The notes below the pieces were generated by a model. It ran no database searches and had not been told where the DNA came from. It saw only the letters and a program-made list of their open reading frames with translations. DNA of 64,000 bases from UMGS1251 sp036666555 (lineage in GTDB: Bacteria; Bacillota; Clostridia; Lachnospirales; Lachnospiraceae): contig JAVWVS010000007.1 of assembly GCA_036666555.1 (NCBI GenBank), positions 21,402 to 85,401 on the forward strand, written 5' to 3'. This document shows positions 1-8,599 of the stretch, one piece after another (the first letter of the stretch is position 1; every line of letters begins with the position of its first letter). A program made the translations under genes and the position numbers.

Positions 1-2
1 AA

Positions 3-1610
3 GCCCCCATTATGATTGCAAATGAGGTAGTGGCATATCTTCTGGATAGCAAAAAAATTGCCAGTGCAGAAGCGGCAGCTCCCGGATTTATTAATATGAA
101 ATTACGACCGGAATATATTGCGACTTACTTAAATGATATGAAGGTGGCTAAGGATTTGGGAATTGAGAAGGCAATGAATCCCAAAACGATAGTGGTGGAT
201 TATGGTGGGGCCAATGTGGCAAAACCCCTTCATGTAGGTCATCTACGTTCTGCAATTATCGGAGAAAGTTTAAAGAAAATCGCGAGATTTCTGGGACATG
301 AAGTCATCGGAGATGTACATTTGGGTGATTGGGGATATCAAATGGGTCTTGTAATCACGGAACTTCAGAAACGTCAGCCACAATTACCTTATTTTGAGGA
401 AAATTACCAAGGGGATTATCCAAAAGAACCCCCATTTACCATTCATGAATTAGAAGAAATTTATCCCACAGCCAGTACCCGTGCCAAAGAGGATGAGGAA
501 TATAAAGAAGAAGCACTTCGAGCAACTTATTTGTTACAAAATGGCCACCGAGGCTATACCGCTATTTGGAATCATATTATGAATGTTTCTGTAGCAGATC
601 TGAAAAAAAATTATGGTAATTTAGATGTCACATTTGATTTGTGGAAAGGGGAGGCGGATGCGCAAAAATATATCCCTGCAATGGTAGAACACTTAAAAGA
701 AGGTGGATATGCACATCTAGATGATGGTGCTCTTGTAGTGGATGTAAAAGAAGACTCCGATACAAAAGAAATTCCGCCATGTATGATTTTAAAATCAGAC
801 GGAGCGGCACTTTATGATACAACGGATTTAGCTACTTTGGTAGAGCGGGAAGAACTGTATCATCCGGATGAAGTGTTGTATGTGGTAGATAAACGACAGG
901 AATTACATTTCACACAGGTATTTCGATGTGCGCGGAAAACGAATATCGTGAAACCCAATACAAAGCTTACCTTTCTCGGATTTGGAACGATGAATGGAAA
1001 AGATGGAAAACCATTTAAGACCAGAGAAGGTGGTGTTATGCGTTTGGAAGATTTGATTCGGGAAATCAATGAGCAGATGTATGAAAAAATTGCGGACAAC
1101 CGCATGATGTCTCAAGAAGAAGCAAAAGAAACTGCAAGAATGATTGGGTTATCTGCACTGAAATATGGAGATTTATCCAATCAGGCATCGAAAGATTATA
1201 TGTTTGATTTGGAAAGATTTATGTCTTTTGAAGGAAATACCGGTCCTTATATTTTATATACCATTGTGCGAATCAAATCCATCCTGGCAAAGTATATGGA
1301 AACAAATAAATCGATGGAAGAGTGTATGCTTCGAGGGGCGGTAACGGAGAGCCAACGTAGTTTGATGTTGGAAGTAGTGAAATTCAATGAAATTATAGAA
1401 ATTGCTCATGAAGAATGTGCGCCTCATAAAATATGTGCGTATATTTACGAAGTGGCGAATGCATTTAATAAATTTTATCATGAAACAAAGATATTAGCAG
1501 AAGAAAATGAAGATACGAAAGAAAGTTTTATTGCACTTTTAATCCTTACGAAAAAACTATTGGAGACATGCATTGATTTACTTGGATTTGAAGCGCCGGA
1601 AAGGATGTAA
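3..1610 (+). CDS. argS: Arginyl-tRNA synthetase, 5' end outside window
   Basis: Class I aminoacyl-tRNA synthetase that charges tRNA-Arg with arginine in the cytoplasm. The reading frame is open to the left edge, and the first visible ATG (position 12) lies inside the conserved N-terminal domain, so the true start is upstream; 532 residues follow that ATG, against about 550-590 for the family. The HIGH signature appears as HVGHLR near residue 76. The KMSKS region has the ArgRS form GKPFKTREGG near residue 333. The C-terminal 130 residues are the helical DALR anticodon-binding domain. The stop lies 5 bases before the start of the AlaX-type editing gene, so the two are probably co-transcribed. 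Confidence 0.96.
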   Translation, partial: APIMIANEVVAYLLDSKKIASAEAAAPGFINMKLRPEYIATYLNDMKVAKDLGIEKAMNPKTIVVDYGGANVAKPLHVGHLRSAIIGESLKKIARFLGHEVIGDVHLGDWGYQMGLVITELQKRQPQLPYFEENYQGDYPKEPPFTIHELEEIYPTASTRAKEDEEYKEEALRATYLLQNGHRGYTAIWNHIMNVSVADLKKNYGNLDVTFDLWKGEADAQKYIPAMVEHLKEGGYAHLDDGALVVDVKEDSDTKEIPPCMILKSDGAALYDTTDLATLVEREELYHPDEVLYVVDKRQELHFTQVFRCARKTNIVKPNTKLTFLGFGTMNGKDGKPFKTREGGVMRLEDLIREINEQMYEKIADNRMMSQEEAKETARMIGLSALKYGDLSNQASKDYMFDLERFMSFEGNTGPYILYTIVRIKSILAKYMETNKSMEECMLRGAVTESQRSLMLEVVKFNEIIEIAHEECAPHKICAYIYEVANAFNKFYHETKILAEENEDTKESFIALLILTKKLLETCIDLLGFEAPERM

Positions 1611-1615
1611 AGCAG

Positions 1616-2764
1616 ATGACCGAGAAACTATTTTATGTGGATAGCCATATGGATACATTTTCTGCTCGTGTGTTGTCCTGCGAGTGTACAGAGAATGGAT
1701 ATGATGTGGTGCTGGATCGAACTGCTTTTTTCCCCGAAGGGGGTGGACAAAGTGCAGATACTGGGCTGCTTAATCAGGTAGAGGTAGTGGATGCTAAAGA
1801 AAAAGAGGACATCGTTTATCACCAGACCAAAAGTCCCCTGAAGATTGGCGAAATTGTACAAGGGAAAATAGATGTAGCCAAACGATTTTCAAGGATGCAG
1901 CAACATACCGGAGAACATATCGTATCTGGTATTATCCATCGCAAATACGGGTATCATAACGTAGGATTTCATCTGGGAACAGAAGCGGTGACCATGGATT
2001 TTGACGGAAGCATTACAAGGGAACAATTAAAAGAAATAGAGCTGCTGGCCAATGAAGCAGTTGTAAAAGACTTAGACATTAGGATTTCATATCCTTCCAA
2101 AGAGTTACTTGAACGGATGGAATACCGCAGCAAGATTGCAATCGACGGACAAGTGAGAATCGTCACAATTCCAGACTATGATGTATGCGCTTGTTGTGCT
2201 CCCCATATGAAAAAAACAGGGGAGATTGGAATGATTAAACTGATTGGAATTCAAAATTACAAAGGCGGAGTTAGAATCTCTATGCTGTGTGGATTTCGAG
2301 CACTCGCAGACTACAATCAAAAGGAAGAATCTACAAAAGCAATTTCTGTAGAATTGTCTGCAAAGGAAGAAAAACTTGTAGAAGCGGTGCAACACCAAAA
2401 AGAAGAGGTGACCAGATTAAAGTGGATGATGGCAAATTTGCAAAGCCAGATATTTCAATATAAAGTGAAAGAAATACCATCAAATCAGGAAAAAGTAAGC
2501 CTTCTGGAACCAAAACTGAACAATGACAGTGCCAGAGAACTTGCCAACATGGTTTTGGATCAAGGGGTCAAGCGGTGCATCATCTTCTTTGGAATGGAAG
2601 AAGATAGCTGCCGTTACGTACTTGCCAGTCGTACGGAAGATGTGAGAGGTCTGGGGAAGGAATTGAATCAAGCATTTGCCGGCAGAGGTGGTGGAAAACC
2701 AGAGATGGTACAGGGATATTTAACAGGAAAGATAATAGAGATGGAAAAAAGGGCATTGGAGTAA
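1616..2764 (+). CDS. AlaX-type alanyl-tRNA editing protein (long form)
   Basis: Free-standing homologue of the editing and C-terminal domains of alanyl-tRNA synthetase, expected to hydrolyse Ser-tRNA(Ala) or Gly-tRNA(Ala) in trans. The beta-barrel part carries FFPEGGGQSAD near residue 40. The zinc-binding editing motif HTGEH is near residue 97, completed by CACCAPH near 190. A coiled-coil stretch (about 235-290) precedes a DHHA1-like C-terminal domain containing GRGGGKPEMVQG (about 355-368), which makes this a long (AlaX-L) form; there is no aminoacylation domain. It starts 5 bases after argS and ends at a terminator shared with the convergent prolyl-tRNA editing gene. Assignment to the family is firm, the exact substrate is inferred. 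Confidence 0.9.
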   Translation: MTEKLFYVDSHMDTFSARVLSCECTENGYDVVLDRTAFFPEGGGQSADTGLLNQVEVVDAKEKEDIVYHQTKSPLKIGEIVQGKIDVAKRFSRMQQHTGEHIVSGIIHRKYGYHNVGFHLGTEAVTMDFDGSITREQLKEIELLANEAVVKDLDIRISYPSKELLERMEYRSKIAIDGQVRIVTIPDYDVCACCAPHMKKTGEIGMIKLIGIQNYKGGVRISMLCGFRALADYNQKEESTKAISVELSAKEEKLVEAVQHQKEEVTRLKWMMANLQSQIFQYKVKEIPSNQEKVSLLEPKLNNDSARELANMVLDQGVKRCIIFFGMEEDSCRYVLASRTEDVRGLGKELNQAFAGRGGGKPEMVQGYLTGKIIEMEKRALE

Positions 2765-2781
2765 ACACCAAAGCCCTTTTT
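2745..2781. terminator. Shared terminator between convergent genes
   Basis: Hairpin with arms AAAAGGGC and GCCCTTTT, extended by TGG/CCA, flanked by an A-run on one side and a T-run on the other. It can stop transcripts from the AlaX gene on the plus strand and from the ProX-type gene on the minus strand. Confidence 0.75.
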
Positions 2782-2785
2782 GTCA

Positions 2786-3274
2786 TTATAGTTTAATTTT
2801 AATGGTATCCACATCGATGCTCCATAAGAATTTATCTAGATCTTTGAAGGAAATGAATAAAGTTGCAGTATTTTCCAGCGGATGAAGTCCTAATTTTTTT
2901 TCTCTGGAAAGATCTTTGTCAATGAAAAATTCAATTGCATGGTCGGTGTCATTCATAAGACCAAAAGGAGTAACGGAACCTTGCTTTAATCCCATGTATT
3001 TTTCGAGACGTTCTTCCGAAGCAAAACTTAGGTTGCCACCACCAAGCGTTCGTCCCAATGCCTTTAAGTCCACAGACTTTTTCTCATCTAAAGTTACGAG
3101 GAAATGTCGCTTTCCCTTGGAATCACGAAGAAATAAGTTCTTGCAAAGAGTTCCTTTCAAAGGCAGTCCCAGACGATCCATGTCTTCCATGGTGTAAACT
3201 GGTTCGTGTTCCACAACCTCATATTGAATATTTAATTTGTCTAGTGCGTCATATACTTTCTGTTTTGAATCCAT
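2786..3274 (-). CDS. YbaK/ProX-family aminoacyl-tRNA deacylase
   Basis: A 162-residue single-domain protein of the YbaK/PrdX (ProXp-ala) family, which resembles the insertion editing domain of prolyl-tRNA synthetase and removes mischarged amino acids, typically alanine, from tRNA-Pro. The family pattern is visible: N-terminal YTMEDMDRL, then KGTLCKNLFLRDSKG, then the conserved lysine in DEKKSVDLK, then GSVTPFGLMND near residue 105. The start is preceded by GGGGAG. It is convergent with the AlaX gene, so two trans-editing factors lie next to argS. Prolyl versus another specificity cannot be decided from sequence alone. Confidence 0.88.
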   Translation of the reverse strand: MDSKQKVYDALDKLNIQYEVVEHEPVYTMEDMDRLGLPLKGTLCKNLFLRDSKGKRHFLVTLDEKKSVDLKALGRTLGGGNLSFASEERLEKYMGLKQGSVTPFGLMNDTDHAIEFFIDKDLSREKKLGLHPLENTATLFISFKDLDKFLWSIDVDTIKIKL

Positions 3275-3422
3275 TTAAATCGCTCCCCTCTATTGTCGGA
3301 TTTCTTAAAATATACCCGTTTTCTCTACGAAAGTCAATAGTTTATAGTTTTTTTAGTTGCATCTTATGCATATGGGAAGTAGAATAGAAGAGAACTCCAA
3401 AAGATGAAAGCGAGGATGTAGT

Positions 3423-4325
3423 ATGCCACAGAGAAGTATGGGAAGCCAAATATGGAGAATCGCCGGACCGTTGGTGATACAATATTTGATATCGGGATTT
3501 ATTGGAGTCTGTGCAGGAGTGTATCTTCTGGGAGGACATTTTACAGAGTTGATGGCAGCTGCAAGCGGAAGCACCAGTGCAGAACAAGCAACGAAATTGT
3601 CAGCAGAATTATCTGCCAAGATGGTAGAAGAAGCTATGAAATATTCGACAGAGATTACGATGGTTACAGCATTGTGTACCATTCCAATTATGTTGTGGTT
3701 ATTTTATAGGGATGTAAAAAAAGATAGAGCAGTGGGCATAATAAGGGCTAAGCAGGCACCACTATGGCAGTATGCAGGGATTGTTGTGCTAGGAATGGTA
3801 GCGTGTATTGCGCTGAATAATCTCATGACATTGAGTAATATAGCATTTTTAAGCGAAACTTACCAAAAAGTAAACAATGGATTTTATTCATCAAAATGGA
3901 TCATTCAAGTATTGGGATTGGGATTGATTGCACCTATAGCGGAAGAACTGATTTATAGAGGATTATTGTATAAACGATTGAAGGAAACTTCATCACGGGG
4001 TATGGCAATGTTCTATTCCGCATTAATTTTTGGATTGTATCATGGCAATATAGTACAGGCAATCTATGGATTTGTATTAGGACTTGCATTTGCGTATCTA
4101 TATGAGCAATATGGATCCATCAAAGCACCAATCATAGCCCATGTGATAGTGAATCTTACATCTGTGGTATTAACCAATACAGGAGGATATCGTTGGATTT
4201 TTGCAACACCACTGAGAATGGGAATTGTGACTGTTATATGTGCCACAATAGCGGCAGCTGTATTTATGCTCATAAAGAAAATAGATAACGGGAATATTCC
4301 AGAAATAAAAAATCAGACAGTGTAG
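3423..4325 (+). CDS. CPBP family intramembrane metalloprotease
   Basis: Polytopic membrane protein of about 300 residues with several hydrophobic segments. The CPBP (Abi/Rce1-like) active-site motifs are visible: EELIYRGLLYKR near residue 178 (the EExxxR motif), then FGLYHGN near 203 and a third histidine-containing segment IIAHVIVN near 236. Members cleave membrane-associated substrates or modify peptides; bacteriocin immunity is one reported role but nothing here points to it. The gene stands alone between the editing genes and the NlpC/P60 cluster and ends in its own terminator. The substrate is unknown. Confidence 0.85.
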   Translation: MPQRSMGSQIWRIAGPLVIQYLISGFIGVCAGVYLLGGHFTELMAAASGSTSAEQATKLSAELSAKMVEEAMKYSTEITMVTALCTIPIMLWLFYRDVKKDRAVGIIRAKQAPLWQYAGIVVLGMVACIALNNLMTLSNIAFLSETYQKVNNGFYSSKWIIQVLGLGLIAPIAEELIYRGLLYKRLKETSSRGMAMFYSALIFGLYHGNIVQAIYGFVLGLAFAYLYEQYGSIKAPIIAHVIVNLTSVVLTNTGGYRWIFATPLRMGIVTVICATIAAAVFMLIKKIDNGNIPEIKNQTV

Positions 4326-4340
4326 ACTGTTTGATTTTTT
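4307..4340 (+). terminator. Intrinsic terminator of CPBP protease gene
   Basis: Arms AAATCAGACAG and CTGTTTGATTT, overlapping the stop codon of the protease gene, with a T-run in the descending arm. Confidence 0.75.
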
Positions 4341-4409
4341 GTTTCGCATACATTTATATAGAAGAAACAGAGAAAAACATTGCAAATGTTACAAAAATGT
4401 TAAAATATA

Positions 4410-4438
4410 TTGCAAATTAACGTCAAATGCTTTATAAT
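4410..4438 (+). promoter_or_regulatory. Promoter of first NlpC/P60 gene
   Basis: TTGCAA at 4410-4415 and TATAAT at 4433-4438, spaced 17 bases apart. This is a near-consensus housekeeping-sigma promoter upstream of the first secreted hydrolase. Confidence 0.75.
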
Positions 4439-4494
4439 CATCTTTAGTAAGTAGTTCTGTACAAAAATAAAAAGAGAATTGGATGGGTGGACAT

Positions 4495-5649
4495 ATGAAT
4501 ATAAAGAAGATTGGGAAAATAGTATCGACAGCTACTCTGGCATGTTCGTTAATGGTAACTCCGGTTTTCGCAGCGCCATCTGTGGACGGATTGGAACAAA
4601 ATAAGCAAGCAGCACAAGGTGAAGTGAATTCGATTCAAGAAGAACTTATAAAACTTTTAGTGAAGATGGATGAGTTAGAGTCAGAGCTTATAACAAAGGG
4701 AATGGAAATAACTCAGTCAGAAGCAGATCTGCAAGTAGCGCAAGAAAAAGAACAAAAGCAATATGAAGATATGAAACTTCGTATTCGATATATGTACGAA
4801 GAAGGAGATGCAACATTTCTTTCCAAAATGTTAGAATCTGGAACTATTGCAGATGCTTTGAATCAAGTGGAATATGTACAAAATGTACATGGTTATGACC
4901 GGAAGATGTTAAATGAATACATAGATATCAAGCAAAAAGTAGCAGATTTAAAAGATACACTGGAAAAAGAAATGAAGAATCTAAATACGATGCAGATTTC
5001 CTATGAAAGCGAAAAAGGAAACTTAAATACAACTTTAGAAACGAAAAGAGCAGAAGTCAGCAACTTTGACGAACAAATTCAGGCGGCAGCGGCAGAAGCT
5101 GCACGTCAAAGAGAAGCAGAGGTTCAAAAACAGGCTCAAGTAGTAGCAAAAACAGATGGCGTGATAGCTAATGTGGTTGCAGGTGCAGGCACCAATCAAA
5201 ATGAAAATGTGAATCATCCAGATACGAATCCAACACCTCCAAGTTCAAGTGGTGGCAATGTGGAGGAAGATACAGGTAGCAATGACGAATCTTATGTACC
5301 ACCAAGCAATGGCAGTGGTGGTGCTGCAATTGTCAATGCAGCTTATGGATTTCTAGGAGTTCCTTATGTATGGGGCGGCGAATCCGGAAGCGGTGTAGAC
5401 TGCTCTGGATTAGTACTTCTTTGCCACGAGGCAATTGGTGTGGGACTTGATCACAGCTCGGGATCTCAAGGCGGAGGTGGACAGGCAGTAGGCGGCATGT
5501 CTAATGCACTTCCTGGTGATGTGGTATGCTATTCTGGTCATGTGGGTATTTATATTGGTGGCGGACAGATGATTCATGCACCACAGCCCGGAGATGTTGT
5601 AAAGGTAGCAAATGTATATGGCTCACCTTGGTTTAGAAGATATTGGTAA
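4495..5649 (+). CDS. Secreted coiled-coil NlpC/P60 endopeptidase, paralog 1
   Basis: Secreted cell-wall hydrolase of about 384 residues. It has a signal peptide ending near PVFAAP, a long Glu/Lys/Gln-rich coiled coil (about residues 30-205), a Ser/Gly/Asn/Pro linker, and a C-terminal NlpC/P60 (C40) domain. The catalytic cysteine is in VDCSGL near residue 302 and the catalytic histidines in SGHVGIY near 348 and IHAPQPGD near 360. The family cuts the D-Glu/meso-DAP (or Lys) bond of peptidoglycan stem peptides. The ATG at 4495 is preferred because GGGTGG precedes it. It is the first of three tandem paralogs. It has lost the PRxSGxQ segment after the active site that copies 2 and 3 keep, suggesting divergence in substrate binding. 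Confidence 0.9.
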   Translation: MNIKKIGKIVSTATLACSLMVTPVFAAPSVDGLEQNKQAAQGEVNSIQEELIKLLVKMDELESELITKGMEITQSEADLQVAQEKEQKQYEDMKLRIRYMYEEGDATFLSKMLESGTIADALNQVEYVQNVHGYDRKMLNEYIDIKQKVADLKDTLEKEMKNLNTMQISYESEKGNLNTTLETKRAEVSNFDEQIQAAAAEAARQREAEVQKQAQVVAKTDGVIANVVAGAGTNQNENVNHPDTNPTPPSSSGGNVEEDTGSNDESYVPPSNGSGGAAIVNAAYGFLGVPYVWGGESGSGVDCSGLVLLCHEAIGVGLDHSSGSQGGGGQAVGGMSNALPGDVVCYSGHVGIYIGGGQMIHAPQPGDVVKVANVYGSPWFRRYW

Positions 5650-5662
5650 ATGAAAATAAAAC

Positions 5663-5691
5663 TTGAAATATAAAGTAAAGTAGTGTATATT
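5663..5691 (+). promoter_or_regulatory. Promoter of second NlpC/P60 gene
   Basis: TTGAAA at 5663-5668 and TATATT at 5686-5691 with a 17-base spacer, inside the 100-base gap after paralog 1. Paralog 2 can therefore be transcribed on its own. Confidence 0.65.
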
Positions 5692-5749
5692 TGAAATTCG
5701 TGATTGCAATTTGCAAACACAAAATGATTATATAAGGAATGGTGAAAAG

Positions 5750-6874
5750 ATGAAGAAATGTTCAAAAGTACTGGCATTAGCAGTGGCAGTGAGCTTGACA
5801 GTTGTGACTCCAGCTTTTGCAGCTCCGGATGAAGCAGGTTTAAAAGCACAGAAGGAAACAGTTCAAAGTGAAGCAAGTTCTTTGCAAGAAGAATTGACGC
5901 AGATTATGACTAAAATGGATGCACTTGAGACAGATATGATCCGAAAAGGAGAAGAAATCACTCAGGCGACCACAGAGCTAAGCGCAGCGCAGGAAAAAGA
6001 ACAGCAGCAATATGAGGATATGAAGATTCGTATCCAGTACATGTATGAAGAAGGTAATAATACAGATCTTGCAAAAATTGTAGATTCCGGTAGTATGTCA
6101 GAAATGCTGAATCAGGCAGAGTATATTCAAAATGTACATAACTATGATAGAAATCAATTAAAGGAATATGCGGATACAAAACAAAAAGTGGCAGATTTAA
6201 AAGTAACATTGGAAACAGAAATGCAAAATATGGGGAAGATGAAAGAAGATTTCACTACCCAGAAAGCAAGTTTGGGAGAAACACTTGCTTCCAAGGAAGC
6301 AGAAGTGGCAGACTTAGATGCACAGATTCAAGCGGCAGCAGCCGCAGCAGCAGAAGAAGCGCGGCAAAATGCATTGAAAGAAGAACAGCAAAGAGCGGCG
6401 CAAGCGGTAAGCAATGCGAATAGTAATAATACTGGAGGCGGACATCGCACACCAGTCTCGGATTCAGAGTCAAATAATAATCTGGGAAATAGTGGTGGTG
6501 GAAATGCATCTTCTGGAAATGCAAGCGTAGGAGAGGCAATTGTAAGCGCAGCATATTCATATATTGGAGTTCCCTATGTATGGGGTGGTACTTCTTACTC
6601 GGGAATTGACTGTTCAGGACTGACGCAAGCATGTCATGCAGCGGTAGGAATTAGCATTCCACGTGTATCGGGAGCACAAGCAGGCGGAGGAATGAACGTA
6701 GGAAGTTTATCCAATGCACTTCCGGGTGATATTATTTGTTATCCGGGTCATGTAGCTGTTTATATTGGTGGTGGACAAGTTATTCATGCACCAACGGAAG
6801 GTCAGTCGGTAAAAGTGGCTGGAGCATCTATGGGATCGGGACAACCAATCAGTGCAATTAGACGTTATTGGTAA
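5750..6874 (+). CDS. Secreted coiled-coil NlpC/P60 endopeptidase, paralog 2
   Basis: Paralog of the preceding gene, about 374 residues. It has a signal peptide ending near TPAFAAP, a coiled coil rich in Glu, Lys and Gln (about 30-225) with an alanine-rich end, a Gly/Ser/Asn linker, and an NlpC/P60 domain. The active-site cysteine is in IDCSGLTQA near residue 286, with histidines in PGHVAVY near 332 and IHAPTEGQ near 344. The segment IPRVSGAQ after the cysteine is typical of the family. The ATG at 5750 is chosen because AAGGAATGG lies just upstream. The coiled-coil halves of the three copies are clearly related (for example KQYEDMKLRIRYMYEEG and its variants), so the cluster arose by tandem duplication. 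Confidence 0.9.
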   Translation: MKKCSKVLALAVAVSLTVVTPAFAAPDEAGLKAQKETVQSEASSLQEELTQIMTKMDALETDMIRKGEEITQATTELSAAQEKEQQQYEDMKIRIQYMYEEGNNTDLAKIVDSGSMSEMLNQAEYIQNVHNYDRNQLKEYADTKQKVADLKVTLETEMQNMGKMKEDFTTQKASLGETLASKEAEVADLDAQIQAAAAAAAEEARQNALKEEQQRAAQAVSNANSNNTGGGHRTPVSDSESNNNLGNSGGGNASSGNASVGEAIVSAAYSYIGVPYVWGGTSYSGIDCSGLTQACHAAVGISIPRVSGAQAGGGMNVGSLSNALPGDIICYPGHVAVYIGGGQVIHAPTEGQSVKVAGASMGSGQPISAIRRYW

Positions 6875-6895
6875 CGGAAAAATAGACTAGAAGAG

Positions 6896-6927
6896 AAAAT
6901 CATCTGTAATTTTACAGGTGATTTTTT
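6896..6927 (+). terminator. Intrinsic terminator after paralog 2
   Basis: Arms AAATCATCTGTAA and TTACAGGTGATTT with one G-U pair, followed by a T-run. Confidence 0.8.
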
Positions 6928-6942
6928 GCTAAAAAAAATAAC

Positions 6943-6971
6943 TTGAAAAAAATTGTCAAATGTTGTATAGT
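6943..6971 (+). promoter_or_regulatory. Promoter of third NlpC/P60 gene
   Basis: TTGAAA at 6943-6948 and TATAGT at 6966-6971, 17-base spacer, placed directly after the terminator of paralog 2. The -35 sequence is identical to that of paralog 2. Confidence 0.7.
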
Positions 6972-7032
6972 GAATTTGTAGCAGATTATGTGGGGACATA
7001 ATAAATTATATTAATAAGGATGGGTGAAGTTT

Positions 7033-8343
7033 ATGAAGAGATTATCAAAAACGCTCGTAGCAGTTCTTGCCGTGGGTTCTTTAGTAGTAACTCCAGTTTT
7101 AGCAGCGCCGTCTGGTGCGGACACAACGCAGTCAAAGAAAAAGGCAATGCAAAGTGAAGTGAGTTCACTTCAAAATGAGCTGACCAGTGTCATGACGAAG
7201 ATTAATGAGCTGGAAGCAAGTATGATTACAAAAGGGCAGGAAATTGAAAAAGCCAATGCAGAATTAGCAGCAGCACAGGAAAAAGAAAAGAAACAATATG
7301 AGGCGATGAAACTTCGTATCCAGTATATGTATGAAGAAGGGGACGCATCTTCAGCAGCTTTAGAAGGTATTCTAGAGTCTGGTAGTACCGCAAAGTTAAT
7401 TAATCAAGTAGAATATTTCCAAAATGTACATAAATACGATAGAAAGCAACTTCAAGCATATGAAGAGACGAAGAAACAGATTGAGTCGTTGAAAGCATCT
7501 CTGGAATTGGATATGCAGAATATGGCTCAGATGGAGAATGATTTTACATCACAACAAACAAGTCTTGGAGCTACCATTACTGAAAAACAGGCAGAAGTGT
7601 CAGACTTAGATGCACAACTTCAAGCAGCGGCGGAAGTGGCTTCAGCACGTGCTCAAAAAGCGGAAGCAGAAGCGGATCAGAGAGCAGCAGCTCAGAATCC
7701 TGTAACAGAAGAAAGAAATAATGTGGCATCTGCAGGTAATACGCAGCAACCAAGTCAGGGGAATGGTGAAGTGAAAGTTCCAGAGGTAGCTGCACCACAA
7801 CCGGGAACTCCGGAAGCAGATGCACCACAATCAGATGCACCGGAAGTAGTTACACCACAACCGGGAACACCGGAAGCAGATGCACCGGAAATAGATGTGC
7901 CGGAAGTAGTTATACCACAACCGGGAGCTCCAGAAGCAGATGTACCACAACCAGATGTGCCGGAAGTAGTTGAACCGGATGCGCCAAGTAACTCATCAGT
8001 TGCAGACATAGTGGTAAGCACAGCTTGGTCTTATATTGGAGTACCATACGTATACGGTGGTAATGGCTATAATGGTATTGACTGTTCAGGTCTTACAAAG
8101 GCATGTTATGCGGCGGCAGGAATTAGTATTCCACGTACCTCCGGTTCACAGGCAGCAGTAGGACAAAATGTTGGTGGATTAGCCAATGCATTGCCTGGAG
8201 ATATTGTATGCTACTCAGGACATGTAGCAATTTATCTCGGTGGTAATCGTGTGATTCATGCACCACAGCCAGGAGATGTTGTAAAAGAAGCAAGCGTATA
8301 TATGGGTTCGGGTCAGCCGATTTTAAAAGTTGTAAGATTTTAA
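7033..8343 (+). CDS. Secreted coiled-coil NlpC/P60 endopeptidase with Pro-rich linker, paralog 3
   Basis: Third and longest paralog, about 436 residues. It has a signal peptide ending near TPVLAAP, a coiled coil (about 30-225), then a repetitive linker of about 70 residues (roughly 252-320) made of PEV, QPGTPEAD and AP units, then an NlpC/P60 domain. The catalytic cysteine is in IDCSGLTKA near residue 349, with histidines in SGHVAIY near 395 and IHAPQPGD near 407. The linker resembles wall-spanning Pro-rich spacers and has no counterpart in copies 1 and 2. The ATG at 7033 follows AAGGATGGGTG. Own promoter and own terminator. Family assignment is firm; the division of labour among the three copies is unknown. 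Confidence 0.9.
   Translation: MKRLSKTLVAVLAVGSLVVTPVLAAPSGADTTQSKKKAMQSEVSSLQNELTSVMTKINELEASMITKGQEIEKANAELAAAQEKEKKQYEAMKLRIQYMYEEGDASSAALEGILESGSTAKLINQVEYFQNVHKYDRKQLQAYEETKKQIESLKASLELDMQNMAQMENDFTSQQTSLGATITEKQAEVSDLDAQLQAAAEVASARAQKAEAEADQRAAAQNPVTEERNNVASAGNTQQPSQGNGEVKVPEVAAPQPGTPEADAPQSDAPEVVTPQPGTPEADAPEIDVPEVVIPQPGAPEADVPQPDVPEVVEPDAPSNSSVADIVVSTAWSYIGVPYVYGGNGYNGIDCSGLTKACYAAAGISIPRTSGSQAAVGQNVGGLANALPGDIVCYSGHVAIYLGGNRVIHAPQPGDVVKEASVYMGSGQPILKVVRF
7780..7985 (+). repeat. In-frame Pro/Glu/Ala/Asp-coding tandem repeat
   Basis: Degenerate DNA repeat inside paralog 3 in which units coding PEVV-PQPG-PEAD recur about three to four times with near-identical bases (for example CCGGAAGTAGTTACACCACA and close variants). 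Such repeats can expand or contract by recombination and so vary linker length between strains. Confidence 0.8.
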
Positions 8344-8379
8344 TAAAAAATATGGCCCCATTTGAAAAATAAAACATAG

Positions 8380-8413
8380 AAAGACCATTTACAGATGTAG
8401 ATGGTCTTTTTTT
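8380..8413 (+). terminator. Intrinsic terminator after paralog 3
   Basis: Arms AAAGACCAT and ATGGTCTTT followed by a T-run. Confidence 0.8.
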
Positions 8414-8453
8414 AAAATCGTATTATTTACAGCTACTTTATTGGGGAAATGAC

Positions 8454-8482
8454 TTGCGAAGCGGGCTGTCATATGATATACT
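8454..8482 (+). promoter_or_regulatory. Promoter of rpsB-tsf
   Basis: TTGCGA at 8454-8459, 17-base spacer, TATACT at 8477-8482 preceded by TGA (extended -10). The transcript would start near 8489 and carry a leader of about 110 bases before rpsB. Confidence 0.75.
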
Positions 8483-8599
8483 ATCCAAGTCACAAAAAAC
8501 ACGTGTGCGGTTGCTTTTAAGGGTGCCTAAGTCTGAAATGGACAGGTCTTGAAAGAGAAGGAAGCATGCGGAAGCAAAAACCAAATGGAGGAAAGCAAC

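Noticed and set aside
7755..8021. Repetitive Ser/Gly/Thr frame opposite paralog 3, and possible CRISPR-like spacing
   Set aside because: It is the complement of the in-frame Pro/Glu/Ala repeats; units are short, contiguous and coding, with no spacers.
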